64,000 nucleotides of DNA from the NCBI GenBank assembly GCA_016713875.1, contig JADJOI010000002.1, positions 62,001 to 126,000 of the forward strand, in the 5' to 3' direction. This document shows positions 25,354 through 33,324 of the stretch, in pieces. The notes beneath the pieces were generated by a model. That model was not told the DNA's origin, searched no databases, and was given only the letters and a program-made list of their open reading frames with translations. Numbering within the stretch: the first letter of the stretch is position 1; each line of letters begins with the position of its first letter. The DNA is from Flavobacteriales bacterium (GTDB lineage: Bacteria > Bacteroidota > Bacteroidia > Flavobacteriales_F > PHOS-HE28). The translations under genes and the position numbers were made by a program.

Positions 25354-26816
25354 ACGAGACCCTGGCCGAACTGCTCATCCACGATGACCGGAGCGTGCGC
25401 GACGCACTGGCCGTGATCGACCGCAACGCGCAGGGCATCTGCTTCGCGGTGGACCACGCGGGCCGGCTCACCGGCGTGCTCACCGATGGCGACATCCGGC
25501 GTTCGTTGCTGGCCGGTGGCTCGCTGGACCGGCCGGTGGCCGAGGTGATGCAGCGCCGCTTCACCGCGCTGCCGGTGGGCGCGCCCGCCGAGGACATCCA
25601 GGCGCGGCTCGACGGCACCGTGCGGCACATCCCCTTGCTCGATGAGCGCGGGGTGCCCGTGGACTTCGCCAGCCTGCGCCGCACGCACCGCATCCAGGTG
25701 ATGGCCCCGCAGCTGGACGGCAACGAGCTCAACTACGTCACCGACTGCCTGCGCACGGGCTGGATCAGCTCGCAGGGCGCCTATGTGAAGCGGTTCGAGA
25801 CCGGCTTCGCGGAGCGCTGCGCCATGCCCCATGCGCTCGCCGTGAGCAACGGCACGGTGGCCATCCACCTGGCCCTGGTGGCCCTCGGCATCGGCGAAGG
25901 CGACGAGGTCATCGTGCCGGACCTCACCTTCGCGGCGAGCATCAACACCATCATCCACGCCGGCGCCACGCCCGTCATCGCCGACGTGCATCCGGTCACC
26001 TGGACGCTCGACCCCGCCGAGGTGGAGCGGCTCATCACCCCGCGCACCAAGGCGATCATGCCGGTGCACCTCTACGGCCATCCGTGCCACATGGACGAGC
26101 TGATGGCCATCGCGCGCAGGCACGGGCTGTTCGTGGTGGAGGACTGTGCCGAGGCGCTCGGTGCCCTGTACAAGGGCCGCCCGGTGGGCAGCTTCGGCGA
26201 TGCGGCCACCTTCAGCTTCTTCGGCAACAAGACCATCACCACGGGCGAGGGCGGCATGACGCTCTTCCGCGACCAAGCGGTGGCCGCGCGGGCCACGATG
26301 CTGCGTGACCACGGCATGGACAAGCAGCGCCGCTACTGGCACCTCGAGGTGGGCTACAACTACCGGATGACCAACATCCAGGCGGCGATCGGCGTGGCCC
26401 AGCTCGAGCGGTTGGAGGCGTTCGTGCAGGCGAAGCGTGATCTGGCCGCTGCGTACACCCAAGGCCTGATGGCCATCGGAGACATCAGCGCCCCGCCCGA
26501 GGAGCCGTGGGCGCTGAACGGGTTCTGGCTGTACAGCTGCCTCATCGGCAACGATTTCGGTCTGGGCCGCGACGAGGTGATGGACCGCATGGCGCGCAAC
26601 GGCATCGAGACCAGGCCGCTGTTCCACCCGCTGCACGTGATGCCGCCGTACGGGCGTTACGTGCGGCCTGGGCAGACCTTCCCGGTGAGCACACGCCTGT
26701 CGGAGGCGGGCCTGAGCCTGCCCAGCAGTGTCACCATCACCCGGGCGGAGCAGGACCACGTGCTGGAGGTCCTGCACGCCATCAAGCACACGCGGCAGCT
26801 GCACGCGCAGGCATGA
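25350..26816 (+). CDS. DegT/DnrJ/EryC1-type sugar aminotransferase with N-terminal CBS pair
   Basis: 488 residues, about 110 longer than the family norm because residues 1-112 are a CBS-domain pair (FAVDHAGRLTGVLTDGDIRRSL and VRHIPLLDERG). The rest is a complete DegT/DnrJ PLP enzyme: NGTVAIHLAL, D265 in VVEDCAEALGALY for the PLP ring nitrogen, and K294 in FGNKTITTGEGG for the Schiff base. Such enzymes aminate keto-sugar nucleotides, for example the C4 step of bacillosamine, legionaminate and pseudaminate synthesis. CBS pairs bind adenosyl ligands; in the Campylobacter Ptm pathway the CBS pair belongs to a sugar nucleotidyltransferase (PtmE) instead. It overlaps both neighbours by ATGA. Confidence 0.88.
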   Translation: MNETLAELLIHDDRSVRDALAVIDRNAQGICFAVDHAGRLTGVLTDGDIRRSLLAGGSLDRPVAEVMQRRFTALPVGAPAEDIQARLDGTVRHIPLLDERGVPVDFASLRRTHRIQVMAPQLDGNELNYVTDCLRTGWISSQGAYVKRFETGFAERCAMPHALAVSNGTVAIHLALVALGIGEGDEVIVPDLTFAASINTIIHAGATPVIADVHPVTWTLDPAEVERLITPRTKAIMPVHLYGHPCHMDELMAIARRHGLFVVEDCAEALGALYKGRPVGSFGDAATFSFFGNKTITTGEGGMTLFRDQAVAARATMLRDHGMDKQRRYWHLEVGYNYRMTNIQAAIGVAQLERLEAFVQAKRDLAAAYTQGLMAIGDISAPPEEPWALNGFWLYSCLIGNDFGLGRDEVMDRMARNGIETRPLFHPLHVMPPYGRYVRPGQTFPVSTRLSEAGLSLPSSVTITRAEQDHVLEVLHAIKHTRQLHAQA

Positions 26817-27535
26817 GGGTCCTCTACCTGATCCCGGCGCGCGGCGGCAGCAAGGGGTTGCCCGGCAAGAACGTGCGCCCGCTTCTGGGCCGGCCGCTGA
26901 TCGCCTGGTCGGTGACGGCCGCGCTCGAGGCGGCCCGCGTCCGGCCGGGCCGAGTGGTGGTGAGCACCGATGACGCCGCGATCGCGGAGGCCGCCCGCAG
27001 CGCCGGTGCCGAGCTGCCGTTCATCCGTCCCGCTGAACTGGCCACCGACACGGCCTCGTCGATGGACGTCGTGCTCCACGCCCTCGACCACCTGGAACGG
27101 GAGGGGGAGCCCATCGACCTGGTGTGCATGCTGGAGCCCACGTCACCTCAACGCACCGCCGCCGACGTGCTGGCCGCCATGGACCTGTTGCTGACCACGC
27201 CCGGTGCGGAGAGCGTCGTGGGCGTGTGCCGCACCGAGGGCGGGCATCCCGCTTTCCTCGCCCGCATGGACGACATCGGTTTCATCCGGCCCTACGCGGG
27301 GGAGCACTTCGTGTTCAAGCGCCGTCAGGAGATCGATGACGTCTACTTCTTCGAAGGAAGCCTGTACATCGCGCGATCGTCCTCGCTGCGCGATCGTCGA
27401 AGCTTCTACCACGAGCGCACGCTGGGGCATGCGATGCCGAAGTGGAAGTCGTTCGAGGTGGACGACGCGGTGGACCTCATCCTCATCGAGGCGCTGATGA
27501 AGGCCCGGCAGGAAGGAACGATCGACGACCGATGA
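26813..27535 (+). CDS. neuA: CMP-nonulosonate synthetase (NeuA/LegF-like cytidylyltransferase)
   Basis: 240 residues, typical of the single-domain form. The CTP-binding signature is at residues 8-20 (PARGGSKGLPGKN). Further landmarks are VVVSTDDAAIAEAA, FIRPAELATDTASS, CMLEPTSPQR and FEVDDAVDLILIEAL near the C-terminus. It activates the NeuB product with CTP to the CMP-sugar used by sialyltransferase-type enzymes. ATG and the previous TGA overlap, as do its stop and the next ATG, so the whole block is translated as a coupled unit. Confidence 0.9.
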   Translation: MRVLYLIPARGGSKGLPGKNVRPLLGRPLIAWSVTAALEAARVRPGRVVVSTDDAAIAEAARSAGAELPFIRPAELATDTASSMDVVLHALDHLEREGEPIDLVCMLEPTSPQRTAADVLAAMDLLLTTPGAESVVGVCRTEGGHPAFLARMDDIGFIRPYAGEHFVFKRRQEIDDVYFFEGSLYIARSSSLRDRRSFYHERTLGHAMPKWKSFEVDDAVDLILIEALMKARQEGTIDDR

Positions 27536-28884
27536 ACTGGAGCGACCGACTGCACGCGGCGATCCCCGGAGGTGCGCACACCTACAGCCGGGGCGATGAC
27601 CAATACCCGTCCAATGCGCCGCCCATCCTGAGCCATGGCAAGGGTGCGTACGTGTGGGATGCGGAGGGGAAGCGCTACCTGGACTACGGCATGGGCTTGC
27701 GGGCCGTGACGCTCGGCTACGCGGACGAGCGGGTGAACGCCGCGGCCATCGCGGAGATCGGCAAGGGCAACAACCTCACGCGGCCCTCGCTCACCGAGCT
27801 GGAGGCGGCCGAGCGCATGCTGTCGCTCTTCCCCTGGGCGGGCATGGTGAAGTTCGCCAAGAACGGCAGCATCGTCACCACCGCCGCGGTGAAGCTCGCC
27901 CGCGCCTTCACGGGCCGCACGCACGTGGCCATCCCGGCCGAGCAGCCCTTCTTCACCTACGACGACTGGTTCATCGGCAGCACGCCCATGGACCGCGGGA
28001 TCCCGGAGGAGCACAAGCGGCTGACGTTGAAGTTCAGCTACAACGACATCGCTTCGGTGGAGCGCCTCTTCGCCGAGCATCCCGGCCGCATCGCCTGCGT
28101 GCTGATGGAGCCGGCCACCTCGCTCTCCTCGTGTCCCGCATCCTGTGGTGGGCTGCTCGAACAGCGTTCCTGCGCGGGCTGCCCACAGCGTTCGCTCAAC
28201 TTCCTGCAGCAGGTGAAGGCCCTTTGCGCGAAGCACGGTGCCGTCTTCGTGCTGGACGAGATGATCACCGGCTTCCGGTGGGACCTGCACGGAGCGATGA
28301 AGGGGTACGACATCGAGCCGGACCTGGCCACCTTCGGCAAGGGCATGGCCAACGGGTTCGCGCTGGCGGCGCTCATCGGCCGGCGCGAGATCATGGAATT
28401 GGGCGGCATCCGCCAAGCCGGCGCCGAACGCGTCTTCCTCATCAGCACCACGCACGGTTCGGAGATGTCGGCCTTCGGGGCCTTCAACCGCACGGTGGAG
28501 ATCTACCAAAGCGAGGACATCACCGGCCACCTGTGGCGGTACGGTCGTCGGTTGATCGAGGGCCTCAACACCCTGGCGGCAGAGGCCGGCGTGGCGGACC
28601 GGTTCGAGGCGCACGGCTTCGGCTGCTCTCCCTACTACACCACCCGTGATGCCCAAGGACAGGTCTCCCTGCCCTTCCGCACGCTGTGGAGCCAGGAGAT
28701 GATCCGGGGGGGTGTGCTGATGCCGTGGGTGGCGCTTTCAGCAGCGCACGGCGATGCGGAGCTCGACCAGACCCTGACGGCAGCGCGCAAAGCCCTCGCC
28801 GTGTACGCCGCCGCACTGAGCGACGGCATCGACAAGCACCTCGTGGGCCCGGCCGTGAAACCCGTCTTCCGCAAGCACAACTGA
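27532..28884 (+). CDS. Class III (GSA-aminomutase-like) PLP aminotransferase with four-cysteine insert
   Basis: 450 residues of fold type I. The N-terminus (IPGGAHTYSRGDDQYPSNAPP) and YLDYGMGLRA are typical of glutamate-1-semialdehyde aminomutase-like enzymes; D242-E-M-ITGFR and K270 in LATFGKGMANG bind PLP. It is not HemL: it lies in a nonulosonate operon next to a CMP-sugar synthetase, where homologues are repeatedly annotated, and a sugar substrate is likely. An unusual insert just before the PLP-binding strand carries C201, C205, C214 and C217 (CxxxC, then CxxC), a pattern suited to zinc or an iron-sulfur cluster. The exact reaction is unknown. Confidence 0.82.
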   Translation: MNWSDRLHAAIPGGAHTYSRGDDQYPSNAPPILSHGKGAYVWDAEGKRYLDYGMGLRAVTLGYADERVNAAAIAEIGKGNNLTRPSLTELEAAERMLSLFPWAGMVKFAKNGSIVTTAAVKLARAFTGRTHVAIPAEQPFFTYDDWFIGSTPMDRGIPEEHKRLTLKFSYNDIASVERLFAEHPGRIACVLMEPATSLSSCPASCGGLLEQRSCAGCPQRSLNFLQQVKALCAKHGAVFVLDEMITGFRWDLHGAMKGYDIEPDLATFGKGMANGFALAALIGRREIMELGGIRQAGAERVFLISTTHGSEMSAFGAFNRTVEIYQSEDITGHLWRYGRRLIEGLNTLAAEAGVADRFEAHGFGCSPYYTTRDAQGQVSLPFRTLWSQEMIRGGVLMPWVALSAAHGDAELDQTLTAARKALAVYAAALSDGIDKHLVGPAVKPVFRKHN

Positions 28885-28885
28885 C

Positions 28886-29659
28886 ATGGGCCTGCTGGAG
28901 GACAAGGTGGTGGTGATCACCGGCGGCGCCGGGCGCTTGGGCCGGGTGTTCACCGAGGCCGTGGTGGGCGCGGGTGGCCGGGTGGTGGTGGCGGAAGTGA
29001 TGAACGCGCGCACCACGGAGGCCATCGAGGCCCTTCGTGCGGCGCATGGCGATGCCGTGGCGGGGGTCGAATGCAACATCACCGATGCGGACTCGCTGGA
29101 CCGCCTCATCGCCGGGTCGGTGGAGCGCTTCGGTCGCATCGATGCGCTGGTGAACAACGCCTATCCGCGGAACGCGGCGTACGGAAGGCGGTTCGAGGAG
29201 GTGGCCTATGCGGACTTCGTGGAGAACGTGGGCATGCATGCGGGGGGCTACTTCCTCGCATCGCAGCGCTTCATCGCCCACTTCCGCCGGCAGGGCCACG
29301 GCAACATCGTCAACATGGCCAGCATCTACGGCGTGGTGGCCCCGCGTTTCGAGGTATACGCCGGCACGGACATGACCATGCCGGTGGAGTACGCCGTGAT
29401 CAAGAGCGGCGTGCTGATGCTCACGCGCTACATCGCTGCCCATTGCGCGGGCATGGGCATCCGCTGCAACGCCATCAGTCCGGGCGGTATTCGCGACGGA
29501 CAACCCGAGGCCTTCCTCGAGCGGTACCGGGCGCACGCGCTCACCAAGGGCATGCTGGACGCCCAGGACGTCACGGGCACCCTGCTGTTCCTGCTCAGCG
29601 ACCTGTCCGCCTACATCAACGGCCAGAACATCGTGGTGGACGATGGCTGGACCTTGTGA
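28886..29659 (+). CDS. PtmA-like short-chain dehydrogenase/reductase
   Basis: 257 residues. The NAD(P)-binding glycine motif is VITGGAGRLGRVF; NNAYPR follows strand four; the catalytic Ser is in NMASIYGVVAP and the catalytic Tyr and Lys are in EYAVIKSG. The extended loop between Ser and Tyr, rich in Tyr/Thr/Met, is typical of PtmA, the oxidoreductase of the Campylobacter legionaminate/flagellar glycan cluster. It is the last gene of the operon, one base after the aminotransferase stop. Its stop codon abuts the stop of the convergent polysialyltransferase-like gene with no bases between. Confidence 0.85.
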   Translation: MGLLEDKVVVITGGAGRLGRVFTEAVVGAGGRVVVAEVMNARTTEAIEALRAAHGDAVAGVECNITDADSLDRLIAGSVERFGRIDALVNNAYPRNAAYGRRFEEVAYADFVENVGMHAGGYFLASQRFIAHFRRQGHGNIVNMASIYGVVAPRFEVYAGTDMTMPVEYAVIKSGVLMLTRYIAAHCAGMGIRCNAISPGGIRDGQPEAFLERYRAHALTKGMLDAQDVTGTLLFLLSDLSAYINGQNIVVDDGWTL

Positions 29660-30811
29660 TCAGTAGGGCACGCAGCGCTCGGCGAAGACCTGTTCGATGA
29701 GGGGTTTCAAGGCGGCGAAGTGCCGCTTGTACATCGGTGGGGCCTGGCCGGTCCACCGCTCCATCCACGACGTGGAGTAGTGGTACGTGATGTGCGGCGA
29801 CCGATAGAGCCGGGACAGGTAGAAGCAGGCCGAGGAGAAGAGGCAGAACACGTGGTCGGTGCGGTCGGCGTAGGCGGCGAACAATACTTCCGCGGCGATG
29901 CCCATCTCCTTCGGGTCGGTCATCAGGGTGAAGGACAGCCCGAGCTCCGCGCACCGACGGACCGTGGCCTCCAACGACGCAGGTGACGCTGCCGGGTGCG
30001 GCTTCAGGAGGAAGTGATGGCCTTGAGGGTCGGGCAGCGCGGATAGGACATGATCGATGTACGCCCCCCAGAAGGCAGGCGGGACCACGTACATGTCGAC
30101 GGCCTCCAGCAGCACGAGCACCAACCGGCGATCGGGTGGAACAGGGGTGGGGGGGAGGTCAAGCTCCTTCAGCAGGCGGAGCATCGGGCCATGGAGGTCC
30201 GCAGGAAGAAGGATCGGACGAACCTCCTGGTCAAGCTGCCCCTGTCGCTCGAGGAATGAGGCGAAGCGGTCCGCGAAGAGGGCGACGAACGGGCCGCGCA
30301 TGCGTCCGTGCTCCAGCAGATAATGGTAATCGCCCAGGCCATGCTCGAAGAAGGCCGGCCGGGCCTCCGGGAACAGGGAGCGCAGGGGTGCCTCGAGGTG
30401 GTTCTGGGTGTGGAGATGGAGCTCCACGGCGGTGTGGCCGGTGCCGAGCGGAGCGAGCAGGTTCCGAAGCATGCGTTCGTCGCGCTCGTGCCGGCGATGC
30501 GTGTGCCTTCGCAGCAGCACGCCATAGATGGACCGTAGGATCGGGGCCTCCTTCCATTGGCGCGTCAGGCGCTTGAGCAGGGAGGGTTCCGGGCCGTGGT
30601 CATCCACCAGTTCGGTGGAACAGCTGTGCATCAGGGCCCAAGGATGGAGCCGCGCGGTGCATCGGATCGCCTCGATCACGGCACGCCGGCGGGCACCGCC
30701 GTCCACGAGCAGCACGTCCACGTCCTCCGACCGATGCGTGGCGGCCGCGTGCAGCGTCATGAACACGCTGCTGATGTGCGAGGTGGTGAGGAAGATGCGG
30801 AGGCGGGCCAT
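29660..30811 (-). CDS. Polysialyltransferase-like glycosyltransferase (POLYST type)
   Basis: 383 residues. Three motifs of bacterial polysialyltransferases can be placed in order: an acidic-Gly motif at E156-H-G158 in FFEHGLGDYHYLLE, an HP motif at K270-PHP273, and an S-S motif in CLFSSA (325-328). The GT-B layout with a basic N-terminal half also fits. Members transfer sialic acid (or related nonulosonates) from the CMP-sugar; here the donor would come from the operon that converges on it. Identity to characterised enzymes appears low, so a different acceptor or a single rather than polymeric transfer is possible. It is followed on the same strand by no gene and preceded by a flippase three bases away. 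Confidence 0.6.
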   Translation of the reverse strand: MARLRIFLTTSHISSVFMTLHAAATHRSEDVDVLLVDGGARRRAVIEAIRCTARLHPWALMHSCSTELVDDHGPEPSLLKRLTRQWKEAPILRSIYGVLLRRHTHRRHERDERMLRNLLAPLGTGHTAVELHLHTQNHLEAPLRSLFPEARPAFFEHGLGDYHYLLEHGRMRGPFVALFADRFASFLERQGQLDQEVRPILLPADLHGPMLRLLKELDLPPTPVPPDRRLVLVLLEAVDMYVVPPAFWGAYIDHVLSALPDPQGHHFLLKPHPAASPASLEATVRRCAELGLSFTLMTDPKEMGIAAEVLFAAYADRTDHVFCLFSSACFYLSRLYRSPHITYHYSTSWMERWTGQAPPMYKRHFAALKPLIEQVFAERCVPY

Positions 30812-30814
30812 GCG

Positions 30815-32308
30815 CTAGGACGTCCGAAGGAATGGCAAGCGCTTGCGCCAGGTATCCGGGATGTACCTGTAAAGGTCCGAGGAAGTCCTCAAGCCCAGGA
30901 CGAGCAGGATATAGACGGTTGTGATGAGCAGGCTGCGGAAGGTGATCGAGAGGACCGCACCGCCGGGCATGGGAAGGAGTACGCCGATCGCGAAGACCAT
31001 GGAGACGACCAGGATCAGCTTTGCGGTGGATCCATCGAAGGGCTGCATGCCGAACACTCTTCGGATGAACTCGAACTTCAACCCATTATAGGCCACGGAA
31101 GCAATGCATCCCGCTATGGCGGCCCCGAGCATCCCGAGCTTTGGGATGAGTATGATGTTGCCGACGATGGTGAGTACGAGCAGGACCACAAGGAATACGG
31201 ACCCCCAGATGTACCGATGCGAATTGGCGAGGATCGGGTAATTGACACCGGTCCCCATGTTGATGAGCGCCCCGAGCGCGATGACCTGCGTGACGATCAC
31301 ACCCTGGTCGTAGTCGTCGGGCAACAGGGTAAAGAGATCCGCGGCGTTCGCCGCCACCAGGAGGAATAGCCAACCACCGATCAGCAGCAGCGCTCTTGCA
31401 GAGTCCCGGTAAATGGTCCTGACCGTGGAAAGGTCGCCGCGGGCAAGCGCATGGGCGACGCTTGGATTGGCCACCCGCTCCAAGGCGTTCAGGGGGATCT
31501 CGACCGCCAGCCCAAGGAACGCCGACACGCTGTAGACGGCGACCAGCTCCAGCGAGATGGTGCCCACGAACATCGTGTCCACATACTTCAGGGTCACTGA
31601 GTTCAATGCCGTGAGCGTGATGATGAGGCCGTACCTGAAGATCGGCCGAAGCCCGATCGACCCGCGGAAGAAGTTCAGGTCCGGCTGCAGGCCGGGTCTA
31701 TCGCCACGATGGATGGCGAGCAACAACACCAGGGCCTGGATGGCATAGATCCCACAGAACGCCAGGAGGAACGACTCGCGATCGAAGAACCCGCTGTACC
31801 GAACGAAGATGATGGCGATCAGGAGCAGGCGGACCACGATGTCGTTCAGTACCGTGGTGATCACCGTGCGCATGAGCGCGATGCAGTACGCGTTCAGTCC
31901 GAGGACGAAGGCAAGGATGATGGTGAGGATGAGAACATAGTTGAAGTGCTCATTGAACACTTCGGCACCGGAGACGTAGGATCGGAGAATGAACCCTTTC
32001 GCCAGGTGAAGCACCAAGGTGCCGGCGATGATCCCGGCCAGCGTGTAGGAGAGCAAGAAACCGAAGAATCCTCTGTGACGGCTTTCCGGATGGAACGCCT
32101 TGGGAAGGTACCGGATGGTGACCGCGCTGATGCCAAGGGAGAAGAGGATCGAGAATACACTGGAGAACGCGAGAATCAACCGGGTGAGCCCGAGTTCCTC
32201 TTTGCTCAGGAAGTGAGGCTGGACAACGACCAGGCTCAGGAAGCCGATCGCCGTGCCCGCGTAGACCAGGAGGGTGTTCGAGAGCCCTTGCCTCTTGACG
32301 ATTCCCAC
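30815..32308 (-). CDS. Wzx-like polysaccharide flippase
   Basis: 497 residues with about fourteen transmembrane helices and the MATE/Wzx layout: an amphipathic N-terminus (GIVKRQGLSNTLLVYAGTAIG), PHFLSKEELGLTRL in the first loop and a repeat of the bundle after about residue 230. It would export a lipid-linked oligosaccharide. Base composition is visibly lower in G+C than in neighbouring genes (30 of 60 bases in the line at 31921, against 41 of 60 at 19861), which hints at acquisition. It is followed by the polysialyltransferase-like gene and preceded by a methyltransferase, all on the minus strand. Confidence 0.85.
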   Translation of the reverse strand: MGIVKRQGLSNTLLVYAGTAIGFLSLVVVQPHFLSKEELGLTRLILAFSSVFSILFSLGISAVTIRYLPKAFHPESRHRGFFGFLLSYTLAGIIAGTLVLHLAKGFILRSYVSGAEVFNEHFNYVLILTIILAFVLGLNAYCIALMRTVITTVLNDIVVRLLLIAIIFVRYSGFFDRESFLLAFCGIYAIQALVLLLAIHRGDRPGLQPDLNFFRGSIGLRPIFRYGLIITLTALNSVTLKYVDTMFVGTISLELVAVYSVSAFLGLAVEIPLNALERVANPSVAHALARGDLSTVRTIYRDSARALLLIGGWLFLLVAANAADLFTLLPDDYDQGVIVTQVIALGALINMGTGVNYPILANSHRYIWGSVFLVVLLVLTIVGNIILIPKLGMLGAAIAGCIASVAYNGLKFEFIRRVFGMQPFDGSTAKLILVVSMVFAIGVLLPMPGGAVLSITFRSLLITTVYILLVLGLRTSSDLYRYIPDTWRKRLPFLRTS

Positions 32309-32313
32309 GTTGT

Positions 32314-33243
32314 TTACTGGATCACGCCGAGCTTTCGTGCCATCCGCGCCAAGGCACGCCTGGTCGCGAACAGGGGATCAGGGCGGCCCATGCGTCGGTA
32401 GACCTGTACTTGGATCTTGGCCAACGAGCTGTCCGGCACAAGATCGCGCACCAGGCCGGGTCGACAGAAGGTGAAGACCTCGTTCCGGGCATGTTGATCC
32501 CCTTCGTGGATGCTCTCAATGGCAAGACCCGCGGCTTCACACATGCTCCGCAGGGAATGCTTGCTGAAATAACTGATGTGGACGACCCTGAAGAAGTGTC
32601 CATGAAGAGGTTTGGTGGGATGCAGGGCATCCGGCACTGCGAGGTACAGAAGACCGTCCTTGGCCAGCGCCTGCCGCACCTTTCTCAGCACTGAGAGCGG
32701 GTCATGGAAATGCTCGAGGACATGCCGCATGATGATGAGGTCGTACCGACCTTCTCGGCTCTCTTCCCAGTTACTGTATACGTCCGATGCGACCAGCTCG
32801 ATGCCGTTCGTCCGCAAATGCTTGATGCATTCTGAGGAGGGTTCGATGGCTTCATACCGGCTGTTCGGCCACTGGTTCTCGCGCAGGTAAGTGAGCGCAT
32901 GGCCCATGCCGGAACCGAGATCGAGCACGCGCTCCGGTTCCCTGAGGAGCTGGCGTTCCTTCAACCGTTCGATGATCTGCTTGACAGGTACGAACCTGGT
33001 CCGCAGGTCATCCTGTGCGGCGATCTCCGGCCTGTAGAGCGTGTCATACTCGTGCACGTAGAATGCAGCGTAGCGTTCCTTGCTCCAGCGGGGGTCCAGA
33101 TAACTGAATCCGCAGCGTTCGCAGACCACCACATGGGTCGGCAGATGGAACTGGCCATGTTCCGCGACCGCGATCGGGCTGGAGGCGCCGCAGAGCAGGC
33201 AGGTGCTCCGTTCGAACTCCGGGTCGTTGGGTGTTCCAGTCAC
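32314..33243 (-). CDS. SAM-dependent methyltransferase with N-terminal zinc ribbon
   Basis: 309 residues from a GTG at 33243. The N-terminal 50 residues hold a zinc-ribbon pattern (CLLCGASS and VVCERCGFSYLDPRW), as in sugar C-methyltransferase-like proteins. A class I methyltransferase domain follows: VLDLGSGMGHALTYL (motif I), YEAIEPSSE, IIMRHVLEHFHDP and LLYLAVPDA. It probably methylates a sugar or glycan intermediate of this locus. The frame stays open upstream, but those codons overlap the promoter of the divergent NHL gene, so the GTG was chosen. G+C is lower than average here too. Confidence 0.8.
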   Translation of the reverse strand: MTGTPNDPEFERSTCLLCGASSPIAVAEHGQFHLPTHVVVCERCGFSYLDPRWSKERYAAFYVHEYDTLYRPEIAAQDDLRTRFVPVKQIIERLKERQLLREPERVLDLGSGMGHALTYLRENQWPNSRYEAIEPSSECIKHLRTNGIELVASDVYSNWEESREGRYDLIIMRHVLEHFHDPLSVLRKVRQALAKDGLLYLAVPDALHPTKPLHGHFFRVVHISYFSKHSLRSMCEAAGLAIESIHEGDQHARNEVFTFCRPGLVRDLVPDSSLAKIQVQVYRRMGRPDPLFATRRALARMARKLGVIQ

Positions 33244-33296
33244 CGTTGTGTGGTGTGTGGCCGGAATGACGATTACAGCGTGCGCGGCGCCTTTCC

Positions 33297-33304
33297 TAGC
33301 TTTG
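33297..33304 (+). promoter_or_regulatory. -7 promoter box (TAGCTTTG) of the NHL gene
   Basis: Exact TAnnTTTG match, 20 bases before the ATG at 33325. Confidence 0.5.
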
Positions 33305-33324
33305 GTCAAAGATATGTCCAGGTC

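Noticed and set aside
27532..28884. HemL (glutamate-1-semialdehyde aminomutase) for haem synthesis
   Set aside because: The operon context is nonulosonate synthesis and the four-cysteine insert is foreign to HemL.
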